Positions 30,771-40,286 of a stretch of DNA of 64,000 nucleotides are shown here, piece by piece. Under the pieces are notes generated by a model. The model did not search any database, had not been told where the DNA came from, and worked only from the letters and a program-made list of their open reading frames with translations. Position 1 is the stretch's first letter. Each line of letters begins with the position of its first letter. Source of the DNA: Enhydrobacter aerosaccus (GTDB lineage: Bacteria > Pseudomonadota > Alphaproteobacteria > Reyranellales > Reyranellaceae); contig CAIKZO010000062.1 in NCBI GenBank assembly GCA_903832005.1, positions 1 through 64,000 on the forward strand, written 5' to 3'. The position numbers and the translations under genes were made by a program.

Positions 30771-32405
30771 ATGAATACTCGTCTGGCATACACGTTGCGA
30801 TATGCAGTTATCGTATCGTGGCTCGTTCTGCTGTCTGGAAGTCAGCCCGCGAAAGCCGACACGGCGCTTGCCAAGGAAATCGGTGTAGCTGCTTTTAAAG
30901 CCATCGAGCAGATGCCCGCCAACGACTTTAAAAAGGTGCGGCTTCTGACAATGCTTGCAAGAGCGCTTCTAGATGCTGGCGATAAGGACGAAGCCCGCAC
31001 AGTGATTGGCAGGGCGCAATCGATCGGCACAAATCAGACCCTTCTGATTGGAGATATCTTCGTTTTATCGATGCGAGGCGGCGATACGCAAGGAGCCTTA
31101 ACTTTCATTCGGAAAGTGAACGAAATCGCGCAATTAGAGGCATTCGACAAATGGGCGTCCGAACAAGTGCGGAATGGCCAGAATTTAGCGATCGAAGAGA
31201 CGCTGGAGTGGGTGGAAGTGTTGCGCGCGACAGCCCCTCGAGGACCCGCCCCAGACGAGTACGACGCAACAAACGCGTTATACCTTAATTTTACATTTCG
31301 ATACGGCGTCCTGCTGGGCAACGTCGGCAAGGCGTATGCAGTCAAGGGTGACATCGGTCGCGCCCTTACTTTCGTCGACAAAATTGCCAGCCCCGTCACT
31401 CAGTACGTGCTGCTGGAAGCGGTGGCACAAGCACAGCATAAGGCAGGAGATGAAGCAGCGACCGCCGAGAGCGTGCGTTTACTCTCAGCAGATATCGAAA
31501 AATACTACGCAAAAGACCCCAAACAAATGGTTTGGGCGAAAGCACTATCCTTCGGAAGGATCGGTGTGATCGATCGCGCGCGAAAGGAAGTTGAGTCGTT
31601 GACGGACAAGGCAAGTCGCGACGCTTTGTACGAGCGTCTCGCTGACGAGCTCGCGATATCTGGTGATTTCAACCATGCGGAAGAGATCGCAATAGAGCAC
31701 TGTCCGATCTCGACGTTCGTTTCGATTGGCACGCGTGAAGTAAAGGCGGGCGATTTCGCCAGGGCGCGGCGAGTATTCCTATTAGCTCTGGAGCGGGGGC
31801 AGCACCTAAAAATGATGCCCGCCTTATCTAATCTTATTTACGGTCTGATATCGACCGCGGAATTTGCGAAGGCCGTCGACCTCACCGAGAGAGTCAACGA
31901 TCTAAACCGACCGCCTTTCTTGCTGAAAGCCGTACAGGAAGCGGGAAGACAAAGCGACATGGCGGCCTTGCGGTTGACCATCCCTCGGTTGTTCGAAGTT
32001 CTCCAGCAGCTGAAGGTACCCTTACTCGAGCAGCAGTTCTCCGACCTGATTGATACCCTGAAGAAAGCCGGTCTCGAACAAGAAGCCCAAACGGCAAGCG
32101 CGCTCGGTGAAAAGAATAGCGCTCGTCTTAAGGCGATGGGGCGCGCGTTCCTCTCGCCTGAACGAATAGTGTTGGCGGAAATTGATGGAGATATCGCTCG
32201 CCATGAGCTTGCAGCCGCCGCTTCAAAGATACCGTCGCTCTCACATACTCTGAAAGACCCAGGACTGGAACACTTGGCGTTTGCACAAGCGAGCGACGGA
32301 CGTGTGAAAGAAGCATTCGAGACAGCAAAGCAAGTAGTCGATCCTGAACAGCGTGGGGCGTCGTTGATAGGCTTGGTGGTACCCGCCGCCAATGCCGCTC
32401 CGTAA
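30771..32405 (+). CDS. GC-poor gene for a secreted helical (TPR-like) protein
   Basis: The 544-residue protein starts at ATG 30771, where a signal peptide begins (YTLRYAVIVSWLVLLSGSQPAKAD). The rest is helical and made of weak TPR-like pairs spaced about 35-40 residues, for example RALLDAGDKDEARTVIGRAQ, AYAVKGDIGRALTFVDKI and EVKAGDFARARRVFLLALERG. No catalytic motif is seen. Base use differs from the neighbours: line 31081-31140 is 28/60 GC while hslU line 33301-33360 is 42/60. With the hslU fragment on its left it looks like an acquired gene. Function unknown. Confidence 0.85.
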   Translation: MNTRLAYTLRYAVIVSWLVLLSGSQPAKADTALAKEIGVAAFKAIEQMPANDFKKVRLLTMLARALLDAGDKDEARTVIGRAQSIGTNQTLLIGDIFVLSMRGGDTQGALTFIRKVNEIAQLEAFDKWASEQVRNGQNLAIEETLEWVEVLRATAPRGPAPDEYDATNALYLNFTFRYGVLLGNVGKAYAVKGDIGRALTFVDKIASPVTQYVLLEAVAQAQHKAGDEAATAESVRLLSADIEKYYAKDPKQMVWAKALSFGRIGVIDRARKEVESLTDKASRDALYERLADELAISGDFNHAEEIAIEHCPISTFVSIGTREVKAGDFARARRVFLLALERGQHLKMMPALSNLIYGLISTAEFAKAVDLTERVNDLNRPPFLLKAVQEAGRQSDMAALRLTIPRLFEVLQQLKVPLLEQQFSDLIDTLKKAGLEQEAQTASALGEKNSARLKAMGRAFLSPERIVLAEIDGDIARHELAAAASKIPSLSHTLKDPGLEHLAFAQASDGRVKEAFETAKQVVDPEQRGASLIGLVVPAANAAP

Positions 32406-32459
32406 CATTCAGGCAGTCGAAGCAGCGGCATTCCTATTGGCTTTTCGCCGAGCCGCCCG

Positions 32460-33770
32460 CTAGAGCACGAACTTCGACAGGTCGGCGTTCTTGGCCAGCA
32501 CGCTCACTTTTTCGCGCACGTAGGCCGCGTCGATATCCATCCGGGTGCCGGGCTTGTCGGAGGCGGTGAAGCTCACTTCCTCGAGCAGCTTCTCCATCAC
32601 CGTGTGCAGGCGGCGGGCGCCGATGTTCTCGACCGTCTCGTTGATCTCGGCGGAGAGCCGCGCCAGCTCGTCGATCGCGTCGTCCTTGAAATCGAGGTCG
32701 ACCTTCTCGGTCGCCAGCAGCGCCTTGTACTGCTTGACCAGGCTCGCTTCCGGCTCGGTCAGGATGCGGCGGAAGTCGTCCTTGTCGAGCGACGACAGGC
32801 TGACCCGGATCGGCAGGCGGCCCTGCAGCTCGGGCAGCATGTCCGAGGGCTTGGAGAGGTGGAAGGCGCCCGAGCAGATGAACAGCACATGGTCGGTCTT
32901 CACCGGCCCGTGCTTGGTGTTCACCGTCGTGCCCTCGATCAGCGGCAGCAGGTCGCGCTGCACGCCCTCGCGGCTCACGTCGCCGCCGCCGCGGAACTCC
33001 GAGCGCGCGGTGATCTTGTCGATCTCGTCGATGAAGACGATGCCGTTCTGCTCGACCATCTCGCGCGCCTCGCGGATCACGCGCTCCTGGTCGAGCATCT
33101 TGTCGCTCTCTTCCTTGATCAGGATCTCGTGGCTCTGCGCCACCGTCATCTTGCGCTTCTTGGTGCGCCCGCCGAACGCCTTGCCCAGCATGTCGCCGAT
33201 GTTGATCATGCCGACGTTGGCGCCCGGCTGGCCGGGGACCTCGAACTGCATCGGCTGGCCGGTATCGGCCACCTCGATCTCGATCTCGCGCTCGTTCAGC
33301 TCGCCGTCGCGCAGCTTGTGGCGGAAGCGCAGCTTGGTCTCTTCGCTCGCACTCGCGCCGGTCAGCGCTTCGATCACGCGCTCTTCGGCCGCCATCTCGG
33401 CCTTGGCCTTGACGTCCTTGCGCAGCTGCTCGCGCGCCATCTCGATCGCCACTTCCATCAGGTCGCGCGCGATCTGCTCGACGTCGCGGCCGACATAGCC
33501 TACTTCGGTGAACTTGGTGGCCTCGACCTTGAGGAACGGCGCATTGGCGAGCTTGGCCAGGCGGCGCGCGATCTCGGTCTTGCCGCAGCCAGTCGGGCCG
33601 ATCATCAGGATGTTCTTGGGCAGCACCTCTTCGCGCAGAGCCTCGGGCAGCTGCAGGCGGCGCCAGCGGTTGCGCAGCGCGATGGCCACCGCGCGCTTGG
33701 CGTCCTGTTGGCCGACGATGTGCTTGTCGAGCTCGGAGACGATCTCGCGCGGCGAAAAATCATTACCCAT
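32460..33770 (-). CDS. hslU: HslU, ATPase subunit of the HslVU protease
   Basis: The 436-residue AAA+ unfoldase has [28 protein letters not shown] at the N-terminus, Walker [10 protein letters not shown], Walker B IVFIDEID, and the C-terminal tail [12 protein letters not shown] that docks into HslV. It hexamerises on HslV dodecamers and feeds substrates to the protease. It starts nine bases after hslV in the same operon. A decayed copy of its 3' end lies about 1.9 kb further down, beyond a foreign gene. Confidence 0.96.
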   Translation of the reverse strand: MGNDFSPREIVSELDKHIVGQQDAKRAVAIALRNRWRRLQLPEALREEVLPKNILMIGPTGCGKTEIARRLAKLANAPFLKVEATKFTEVGYVGRDVEQIARDLMEVAIEMAREQLRKDVKAKAEMAAEERVIEALTGASASEETKLRFRHKLRDGELNEREIEIEVADTGQPMQFEVPGQPGANVGMINIGDMLGKAFGGRTKKRKMTVAQSHEILIKEESDKMLDQERVIREAREMVEQNGIVFIDEIDKITARSEFRGGGDVSREGVQRDLLPLIEGTTVNTKHGPVKTDHVLFICSGAFHLSKPSDMLPELQGRLPIRVSLSSLDKDDFRRILTEPEASLVKQYKALLATEKVDLDFKDDAIDELARLSAEINETVENIGARRLHTVMEKLLEEVSFTASDKPGTRMDIDAAYVREKVSVLAKNADLSKFVL

Positions 33771-33779
33771 GATGCAAAC

Positions 33780-34337
33780 TCAAAGCTTCTCGATGACGAG
33801 ATTATGGTTGGTGTAGACGCAGATGTCGGCGGCGATGCCCATCGCCTTGCGGGCAATCGCCTCGGCATCCATGCCCTCAATGTCGATCAGCGCGCGCGCG
33901 GCAGACAGCGCGTAGTTGCCGCCCGAACCGATGGCGATGATGCCGCCTTCGGGTTCGAGCACGTCGCCGGTGCCGGACAGCAGCAGCGACACGTCCTTGT
34001 CGGCCACCGCCATCAGCGCCTCGAGGCGGCGCAGGTAGCGGTCGGTGCGCCAGTCCTTGGCGAGCTCGATGGCGGCGCGCAGGAGCTGGCCGGGATGGCG
34101 CTCCAGTTTCGCTTCGAGACGCTCGAACAACGTGAAGGCGTCGGCCGTGGCGCCGGCGAAACCGGCGATGATCTGGCCGTTGCCAATGCGCCTGACCTTC
34201 TTGGCGTTGCCCTTGACGATGGTCTGGCCCATCGAGACCTGGCCGTCGCCGGCCATGACGACCTGGCCACCCTTGCGGACCGACAGGATGGTTGTGGCGT
34301 GCCAGCCGGGAGAGGGCGAATTTTCAGGGGAAGACAT
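33780..34337 (-). CDS. hslV: HslV, peptidase subunit of the HslVU protease
   Basis: The 185-residue protein begins [24 protein letters not shown]. Cleavage before T15 exposes the catalytic N-terminal threonine in TTILSVRKG, so residues 1-14 are a propeptide; the WH(G/A)TT junction is usual in alphaproteobacteria. Other family marks are [14 protein letters not shown] and [11 protein letters not shown]. The proteasome-like dodecamer degrades heat-shock substrates delivered by HslU. Confidence 0.96.
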   Translation of the reverse strand: MSSPENSPSPGWHATTILSVRKGGQVVMAGDGQVSMGQTIVKGNAKKVRRIGNGQIIAGFAGATADAFTLFERLEAKLERHPGQLLRAAIELAKDWRTDRYLRRLEALMAVADKDVSLLLSGTGDVLEPEGGIIAIGSGGNYALSAARALIDIEGMDAEAIARKAMGIAADICVYTNHNLVIEKL

Positions 34338-34466
34338 CGAGGGTAAATAGTCTTTTGTGCAGGGAATTCAATGCGCACGGCCGGGAAGCGAAAGGTCCCT
34401 CGCTGCGCTCGGGATGACAGGAGTGCGTATGTCGACAGAGTGCGGGCGGCATCTTAACTTCCGCCC

Positions 34467-35717
34467 ATGACCACAGACGCCCCCATTATCGTCGTTGGTG
34501 CCGGAATCGTCGGCGCCGCCACCGCACGCGCCCTGCAGAGGGCGGGCCATGCCGTGACCCTGCTCGACAGCGCCGAGCCCGGAAAAGCCACCTCCTATGG
34601 CAACGCGGGCTATCTCTCGGTCGACAGCCTGATCCCGATGGCGCGGCCGGCGACGCTCAAGAAGATCCCGAAGATGCTGATGGACCGCGACGGTCCGCTG
34701 ACCGTGCACCGGCCCAGCATTCCCTACCTGCTGCCCTGGATGGCGCGCTTCGCGATGGCGTCGATGAGCACGGCCGAGGTCGAGAAGGGCAAGACCATGT
34801 TCAAGGCCCTGATGATCGAGGCCGATGTCGCGTGGAAGGCCGAGATCCAGTCGTCCGGCCTGGGCGAGCTGTTCCGGACAAGAGGCTGCCTCTACGTCTA
34901 CGAAAGCGAGCAGGCGTTCCAGGACACCGACGAGATGCGCGGCCTGCAGCAGGGCAAGGGCACCGAGTTCGAGGTGGTGAGCGGCGATCGCGCGCGCGAG
35001 CTGGCGCCGGGCCTCAGCCAGACCGTCGTGCGCGGCATCTACTATCCGCACAACACCCACACCATCAATCCGTACCAGGTCGTCGCGACCCTGGTCGAAC
35101 GTTTCGTCAGCGAAGGCGGCACCGTGTTGCGCGGCCGCGTGCGCGGCTTCACACGCGACGGCAATCGGGTCACTGCCGTGAAGCTCACCGACCAGGAGCT
35201 GCCGGCGAAAGCCGTGGTGATCTCGGCCGGCCGCGCCTCGGGCGAGCTGACGCGGCTGCTGGGCTTCAACGCGCCGCTGGTCGCCGAGCGCGGCTATCAC
35301 GTGATGGTGGCGCCGGACAATGTGCGCTTCGAGCTGCCCGTGAGCCCGCCCGAGCGCGGTCTCTTCTTCACGCCGATGGCCGAGGGGCTGCGCATCGCCG
35401 GCACCGTCGAGCTGGCGGCGCCGCACCAGCCGCCGTCGTGGCACCGCGCCGACCTGCTGGTGAAGCATCTCAACGCGATCTTCCCCGGCGCCGGCGGTCC
35501 CGAGATCAGCCGCTGGATCGGCGAGCGGCCGAGCCTGCCCGACTTCCGCCCCGCCATTGGCCGCGCACCGCGCCTCGCCAACGTCTATTGCGGCTACGGC
35601 CACCAGCATCTCGGCCTGACGCTTGCGACCGCGACCGGCCGCCTGCTCGCCCGCCAGATGGACGGTGAAGAGCTGCCGGCCGATCTCGCCGGCTGCGATC
35701 CCGGCCGCTTCGGCTGA
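34467..35717 (+). CDS. D-amino-acid dehydrogenase-like FAD oxidoreductase
   Basis: The 416-residue protein starts with the FAD-binding GAGIVGAATARALQRAGHAVTLL and later shows ATSYGNAGYLSVDSLIPMA, both usual in DadA-type deaminating D-amino-acid dehydrogenases. The C-terminal YCGYGHQHLGLTLATATGRLLA is also the family pattern. It would oxidise D-amino acids and pass electrons to the membrane quinone pool. DadA versus other FAD-DAO family members (for example sarcosine-type) is not settled. It is divergent from hslV. Confidence 0.85.
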   Translation: MTTDAPIIVVGAGIVGAATARALQRAGHAVTLLDSAEPGKATSYGNAGYLSVDSLIPMARPATLKKIPKMLMDRDGPLTVHRPSIPYLLPWMARFAMASMSTAEVEKGKTMFKALMIEADVAWKAEIQSSGLGELFRTRGCLYVYESEQAFQDTDEMRGLQQGKGTEFEVVSGDRARELAPGLSQTVVRGIYYPHNTHTINPYQVVATLVERFVSEGGTVLRGRVRGFTRDGNRVTAVKLTDQELPAKAVVISAGRASGELTRLLGFNAPLVAERGYHVMVAPDNVRFELPVSPPERGLFFTPMAEGLRIAGTVELAAPHQPPSWHRADLLVKHLNAIFPGAGGPEISRWIGERPSLPDFRPAIGRAPRLANVYCGYGHQHLGLTLATATGRLLARQMDGEELPADLAGCDPGRFG

Positions 35718-35758
35718 CGCTGCACGCTTTGACAACGCACCATCGGTAAGGAGGAAAC

Positions 35759-36148
35759 GTGGGACAGCATCAGCAGATCGCGATTGCGGAGGCGATCGCC
35801 GACCTCATGACATCTGGTGAAGAGGGAGCCACGCTCTGTTGCACGCTCGACACCCATGACGGCGAGGGCAACGCCGTGTCCATCGAGGTCATGCAGGACT
35901 CGATCAATATTTCGCCCTACGCCTATTCGGACGATCCGCTCGAGCGGCTGGAGACGTGCGGCGCGCTGGAAGATCTCGAGGATCTCGACCTCGAGCTGGT
36001 CGATTGGGAAGCCGGCGATCACGCCACGATCGGCATCGCGGACCTCGAGCTGGTCGATGTGGCCCAGCTGCTCGACAACATCTTCCTCAAGCTGCTGGGA
36101 TGCGAGGCCAACTACAGCCCCTCTGCTTCGACGGAAGATCTGGGTTAA
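35759..36148 (+). CDS. Conserved-looking acidic protein of unknown function
   Basis: The frame starts at GTG 35759 with a very good ribosome site AGGAGGAA just upstream, which supports it as a gene. The 129-residue protein is acidic, with the run LEDLEDLDLELVDWEAGD near residues 68-85, and has two cysteines next to each other (TLCCTL). I recognise no family. It follows the D-amino-acid dehydrogenase by 41 bases and its stop overlaps the stop of the convergent metallopeptidase gene (TTAA). Confidence 0.7.
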   Translation: MGQHQQIAIAEAIADLMTSGEEGATLCCTLDTHDGEGNAVSIEVMQDSINISPYAYSDDPLERLETCGALEDLEDLDLELVDWEAGDHATIGIADLELVDVAQLLDNIFLKLLGCEANYSPSASTEDLG

Positions 36149-36903
36149 GCGCCGTACTGCATCAGGATCTCGGCGTTGGCCTTGAGCCAGGCTTGCGGCG
36201 GCGTCATCGGCCCGTCGCAGAGTTTCTCGGCCAAGGCCCAGAAGCGCGGGCCGTGGTTCATGTGCACGAGATGCGCCACCTCGTGCGCCACGAGGTAATC
36301 GATCACCTCGGGCGGCGCGAACACCAGCCGCCACGAGAACGATAGAGTGCCGTCCGGCCCGCAGCTGCCCCAGCGTGAGCGCGCGTCGCGCACGGTGATG
36401 CGCTTGACGGCGCGCTCGACCCGCGCCGCCTTGGCCTCGACCAGCGGCGCCAGGCGCCGGCGCATCTCGGCGGTCAGCCAGTCGCGCAGGCGGCGCGGCA
36501 GGTGCTCGAGTTTGCCGGCCACATGGATCTCCCCGTTCTCGATCCAGACCGTGCCGCGCGCCTCGGGCCGATGGCGCACGCGATAGGGCGTGCCGAACAA
36601 CGGCACCTCGGCCCCATCGACGAACGGCCGCCGGTCGGGCAGGCGCTTCAGCCGGGCCGCGATCCAGCCGGCCTGCTGCAGGGCGAAGCCGACGGCAGTG
36701 TCCCGCGCCATGCGCAGCGGCGCCGTCAGCACGATCCGGCGGCGGGCGACGTCGACCCGGAGCGACGCGCGGCGCGCGCGGGCGCTGCGCAGGAAGGTCA
36801 CCGGCAGGTCATGGCCCGCATGAGCAATGGTCAGTTGCTCCGGCGCGGGCGTGGCTTTAGGGCTGGAGGTGCGAAATCGAAACAGGCTGTCGGCCAACGA
36901 CAT
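36145..36903 (-). CDS. YgjP-type (DUF45) metallopeptidase
   Basis: The 252-residue protein has the zinc motif HEVAHLVHMNHGPRFW, the HExxH of the YgjP/SprT-like M48 relatives, with the third ligand expected in the following NHGPRFW segment. The preceding RSRWGSCGPDGTLSFSWRLVFAPPEVIDYLVAHE is the DUF45 signature. No signal peptide is visible. YgjP-like proteins are poorly characterised. It converges on the unknown acidic gene and is divergent from the aminotransferase. Confidence 0.9.
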   Translation of the reverse strand: MSLADSLFRFRTSSPKATPAPEQLTIAHAGHDLPVTFLRSARARRASLRVDVARRRIVLTAPLRMARDTAVGFALQQAGWIAARLKRLPDRRPFVDGAEVPLFGTPYRVRHRPEARGTVWIENGEIHVAGKLEHLPRRLRDWLTAEMRRRLAPLVEAKAARVERAVKRITVRDARSRWGSCGPDGTLSFSWRLVFAPPEVIDYLVAHEVAHLVHMNHGPRFWALAEKLCDGPMTPPQAWLKANAEILMQYGA

Positions 36904-36934
36904 GCCGGGAGTCTACCGCAGGAGTGCGACAAAC

Positions 36935-38125
36935 GTGAGCCTCGATCTTGCTTCTCTTGATTTGGCCAAACTACGCGCCGAAACACCCGGCTGCGCGCAT
37001 GTGTTGCATCTCAACGCCGCCGGCTCCTCGCTGCCGAGCCAGCGCACGCTCGACGCCACGATCGATCACCTGACGCTCGAAGCCACGATCGGCGGCTACG
37101 AGGCGGCCGACCAGAAGCGCGCCGACCTCGATGGCTTCTACCCCTCGGTCGCGAAACTGATCGGCGCCGAGGCGGGCGAAATCGCTTTCGTCGAGAACGC
37201 TACGCGCGCCTGGGACCTCGCCTTCTACTCGCTCGACTTCAAGCCCGGCGACAAGATCCTGACCTGCGTCAGCGAATATTCGTCGAACTACATCTCTTAC
37301 CTGCAGGTCGCCAAGAAGACCGGCGCGGAGCTGGTGGTCGTGCCCGACGACAACCATGGCCAGATCGATGTCGCCGCGCTGGAGCGCGCCATCGACAAAC
37401 GCACGAAGCTGATCTCGATCTCACACATCCCGACGCAAGGCGGGCTGGTGCAGCCGGCCGAGGCCGTGGGCAAGATCGCCAACAGAGCGGGCGTGCTCTA
37501 TCTGCTCGATGCCTGCCAGTCGGTCGGCATGCTGCCGGTCGACGTGGACAAGCTCGGCTGCGACTTCCTCTCGGCCACCGGCCGCAAATACCTGCGCGGC
37601 CCGCGCGGCACCGGCTTCCTCTATGCGCGCCAAAAGACGACGGCTGGCATCGAGCCGATCTTCCTCGACAACCACGCCGCCAAGTGGACCGGCGACAACG
37701 AGTACACCGCCTTCACCAACGCGCTGCGCTTCGAGAACTGGGAGCGCTATTTCGCGGGCGTGCTGGGCCTGAAGGCCGCCGTCGACCAGGCCAATGAACT
37801 CGGCATGGACGCAGTCTGGGCGCAGCTCAAGACACTGGCCGACGGCTTGCGCGCCCGCCTCAAGGCGGTGAAGGGCGTGACCCTGACCGACCTCGGCGAG
37901 GTGCAAGGCGCGATCGTCACCTTCGCTGTCGCCGGCAAGGATCACGTCGAGATCAAGAGCGCGCTGCGGGCCCAGAAGATCAACGTGTCGGTGTCGACGC
38001 AATTCTCCTCGCGCCTCGACCTCAAGGGCCGCGGGCTGCTGAACGTGATGCGCGCCTCGGTCCATCTCTACAACACCGAGGCCGAGCTCGACAGTTTCGT
38101 CGACGCGCTGCAGAAGGCGATCTGA
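36935..38125 (+). CDS. Class V aminotransferase-fold PLP enzyme
   Basis: The start is set at GTG 36935, preceded by AGGAG; ATG 36902 is an alternative that overlaps the divergent gene. The 396-residue protein has LHLNAAGSSLPS near the N-terminus, YLLDACQSVGMLPVDV with the PLP-phosphate contacts, and the Schiff-base lysine in SATGRKYLRGPRGTGFLY. The class V fold covers cysteine desulfurase-like and isopenicillin N epimerase-like enzymes; the substrate is unknown. A GMC oxidoreductase follows three bases after the stop, so they form an operon. Confidence 0.87.
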   Translation: MSLDLASLDLAKLRAETPGCAHVLHLNAAGSSLPSQRTLDATIDHLTLEATIGGYEAADQKRADLDGFYPSVAKLIGAEAGEIAFVENATRAWDLAFYSLDFKPGDKILTCVSEYSSNYISYLQVAKKTGAELVVVPDDNHGQIDVAALERAIDKRTKLISISHIPTQGGLVQPAEAVGKIANRAGVLYLLDACQSVGMLPVDVDKLGCDFLSATGRKYLRGPRGTGFLYARQKTTAGIEPIFLDNHAAKWTGDNEYTAFTNALRFENWERYFAGVLGLKAAVDQANELGMDAVWAQLKTLADGLRARLKAVKGVTLTDLGEVQGAIVTFAVAGKDHVEIKSALRAQKINVSVSTQFSSRLDLKGRGLLNVMRASVHLYNTEAELDSFVDALQKAI

Positions 38126-38128
38126 GCC

Positions 38129-39688
38129 ATGGACAGCGATTACGACTACGTCATCGTGGGCGGCGGTTCGGCCGGCGCCGTGCTGGCCGCTCGTCTCAGT
38201 GAAGATCCCGCGATCAAGGTCCTGCTGCTGGAGGCCGGCCGCGACTTCCGTACCGCCGAGACGCCCGAGCACATCCGCATTCCCAATCCGCTGCGCGCCA
38301 TCGGCGACGACAATTATCGCTACCCCAAGCTGCTGGCGCGGCGGACCGAGCGGCAGGAGCCCAAGCTGCTGTGGCGCGGCCGCGCGATCGGCGGCAGCTC
38401 GACCATCAACGGCCAGATCGCCATCCGCGGCATTCCCGACGATTTCACCGACTGGGCAGCGCTGGGTGCCAAGGGCTGGGGTTGGGACGACGTCCTGCCC
38501 TACTTCCGCAAGCTCGAGACCGACGTGAACTTCGGCGACAAGCCCTATCACGGCGACAGCGGGCCGATCCCGGTCTATCGCGCGCCGGTCGAGGCCTGGG
38601 GCTTCGCCGACCGCGCGATGAAGGATGCCGCGATCGGCCTCGGTTACGGCTGGTGCGAGGACCACAACGCGCCTGAGGGCACGGGCGCTTCGCCCTACGC
38701 GATCAACAGCCGCAATGGGCTGCGCATCTCGACCAACGACGGCTATCTCGAACCGGCGCGCGGCCGCGCCAACCTCACCATCGTCGGCAACGCTGTTGTC
38801 GATACGCTGTCCTTCGAAGGCAACCGCGCGCATGCCAACGGCGTGCAGGTCACGGTCGGCGGCGAGAAGCGCCCGGTGCGCGCCCGCCGCGAGGTGTTGC
38901 TGTGTGCCGGCGCCATCCATTCGCCCGCCGTCCTGCAGCGCTCCGGTATCGGCCCGGCAACGCTACTGAAGGGCTTGGGCATCACGGTCGTGGCCGACCG
39001 GCCGGTGGGTGAGCATCTGCTCGATCATCCGATCCTGAGCCTGATGCTGGCGCTCAAGCCCGAGGCAGAGGTGAGCACGCTCGCCCACCGCCACACCAAT
39101 TGCTGCGTGCGCTATTCCTCGAAACTCGCCGGCGCCGGGATCAACGACATGATCATGATCGCGGGCAATCTGCGGCCGGCCGAAGACGGCGGCACGGCGC
39201 GCGCCCGCATGGCTGTCTCGGCCTTCCAGGCCTTCAGCGAAGGCACAGTCCGCATCACGACGCGCGACGCCGCCATCGATCCGCAGGTCGACGAGCGCAT
39301 GATGAGCCACGAGAGCGACCTGATCCGCCTGCGCGACGGCGTGCTGCGCATGATGGACATCTGCCGCCATCCCGCCGTGCAGGCGATCTCGACGCGGACC
39401 GAGTATGGCTCCAGCGGGCGCTCGATCGATGAGCCGTTCTCGGCCAGGGAACTCGACGACTGGATGTTCGACGAATGCTCGGACGCCCAGCACGCCAGCG
39501 GCACCTGTCGCATGGGCGCGGCCGACGACAAGCACTCGGTCGTCGATCCGGAGTGCCGGGTGATCGGTTGCACAGGCCTGCGGGTGATCGACGCGTCGGT
39601 CATGCCCACCGTCGTGCGCGCCAACACGCATTTCACGACGGTGATGATTGCCGAGAAGATGGCCGCCGCGCTGAAGAGCGCGAACTAG
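38129..39688 (+). CDS. GMC-family FAD oxidoreductase, second copy
   Basis: The 519-residue protein has GGGSAGAVLAARL for FAD, GGSSTINGQIAIRG for signature 1, and HASGTCRMG with NTHFTTVMIAEKMA at the C-terminal active site. It differs in detail from the other GMC enzyme in the window, so they are not recent duplicates. It follows the class V aminotransferase by 3 bases, which suggests a joint step in the degradation of an amine or alcohol; this is inference. Confidence 0.92.
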   Translation: MDSDYDYVIVGGGSAGAVLAARLSEDPAIKVLLLEAGRDFRTAETPEHIRIPNPLRAIGDDNYRYPKLLARRTERQEPKLLWRGRAIGGSSTINGQIAIRGIPDDFTDWAALGAKGWGWDDVLPYFRKLETDVNFGDKPYHGDSGPIPVYRAPVEAWGFADRAMKDAAIGLGYGWCEDHNAPEGTGASPYAINSRNGLRISTNDGYLEPARGRANLTIVGNAVVDTLSFEGNRAHANGVQVTVGGEKRPVRARREVLLCAGAIHSPAVLQRSGIGPATLLKGLGITVVADRPVGEHLLDHPILSLMLALKPEAEVSTLAHRHTNCCVRYSSKLAGAGINDMIMIAGNLRPAEDGGTARARMAVSAFQAFSEGTVRITTRDAAIDPQVDERMMSHESDLIRLRDGVLRMMDICRHPAVQAISTRTEYGSSGRSIDEPFSARELDDWMFDECSDAQHASGTCRMGAADDKHSVVDPECRVIGCTGLRVIDASVMPTVVRANTHFTTVMIAEKMAAALKSAN

Positions 39689-39734
39689 TCACGCGCTGAA
39701 GCGCGCCGGCTAGCCGAACGTCACTAACCCGGCG

Positions 39735-40172
39735 TCAGGCGGCCTTCGGCTGCTCGTCGGCCGCGGCTTCCATCATCGCCTTCGAGATGGTGGCGTAGAC
39801 GGTGACCCAGGCGTCCGCGACTTCCTCGGTGAAGGCTTCGCCCAGCCCCTTCTGGAGGGTCCAGATCAGGGCGGCGCCGACCGGATAGAAATGCTCCGAG
39901 GTGACGCCGTAGTCCTTGTGGCGGCGGCCGAGCGCGCGCACCGCCGGCATCAGGGCGTGGAAGCGCGGCAGGCTGGTGACGACGGTGCCCAGCATCGCCA
40001 TCAGCTTCTTCTTCTGCTCGCTGAGATCGTCCGGAAACAGCGGCCGCAGCTCCGGCGCGGTCTGGAACAGGCGGGCGTAGAAGAGATCGGCGGCAGTGGC
40101 CGCGATCGGGGCCACCTGGGCGAAGCTCTTCTGCACGAGCTCGATCTGATGGGGGGTCATGAAGGGGGTCAT
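39735..40172 (-). CDS. Globin-family protein
   Basis: The 145-residue protein matches the single-domain globin / flavohaemoglobin globin fold: LVQKSFAQVAPIAATAADLFYARLFQTAPELRPLFP at the N-terminus (A to C helices) and the F-helix RRHKDYGV with the proximal histidine. No FAD or NAD reductase domain follows. Likely roles are oxygen or nitric oxide binding. The start may be at M1 or at M5 of MTPFM; no strong ribosome site chooses between them. Confidence 0.87.
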   Translation of the reverse strand: MTPFMTPHQIELVQKSFAQVAPIAATAADLFYARLFQTAPELRPLFPDDLSEQKKKLMAMLGTVVTSLPRFHALMPAVRALGRRHKDYGVTSEHFYPVGAALIWTLQKGLGEAFTEEVADAWVTVYATISKAMMEAAADEQPKAA

Positions 40173-40220
40173 CGGACAGGTCTCCCAGAAAGTGTCGAGA
40201 CCGGTTTACGCCCACCCCTG

Positions 40221-40250
40221 ATTCCCCTCGACTTCACGGTCGAGGGGAAT
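40221..40250. terminator. Symmetric hairpin between globin and msrA
   Basis: A perfect 12-bp stem (ATTCCCCTCGAC / GTCGAGGGGAAT) with a 6-base loop lies 36 bases downstream of the msrA stop. On the minus strand no U run follows it, so it may be an msrA 3' stabiliser or a weak terminator rather than a strong one. Confidence 0.6.
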
Positions 40251-40286
40251 TGTTGCGTGTGTTTCGTTTGTTTGTTTCGCCGGGGG

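Noticed and set aside
40251..40286. T-rich tract after the hairpin between globin and msrA, as a terminator U run
   Set aside because: The tract follows on the plus strand, where no gene ends; msrA and globin are on the minus strand.
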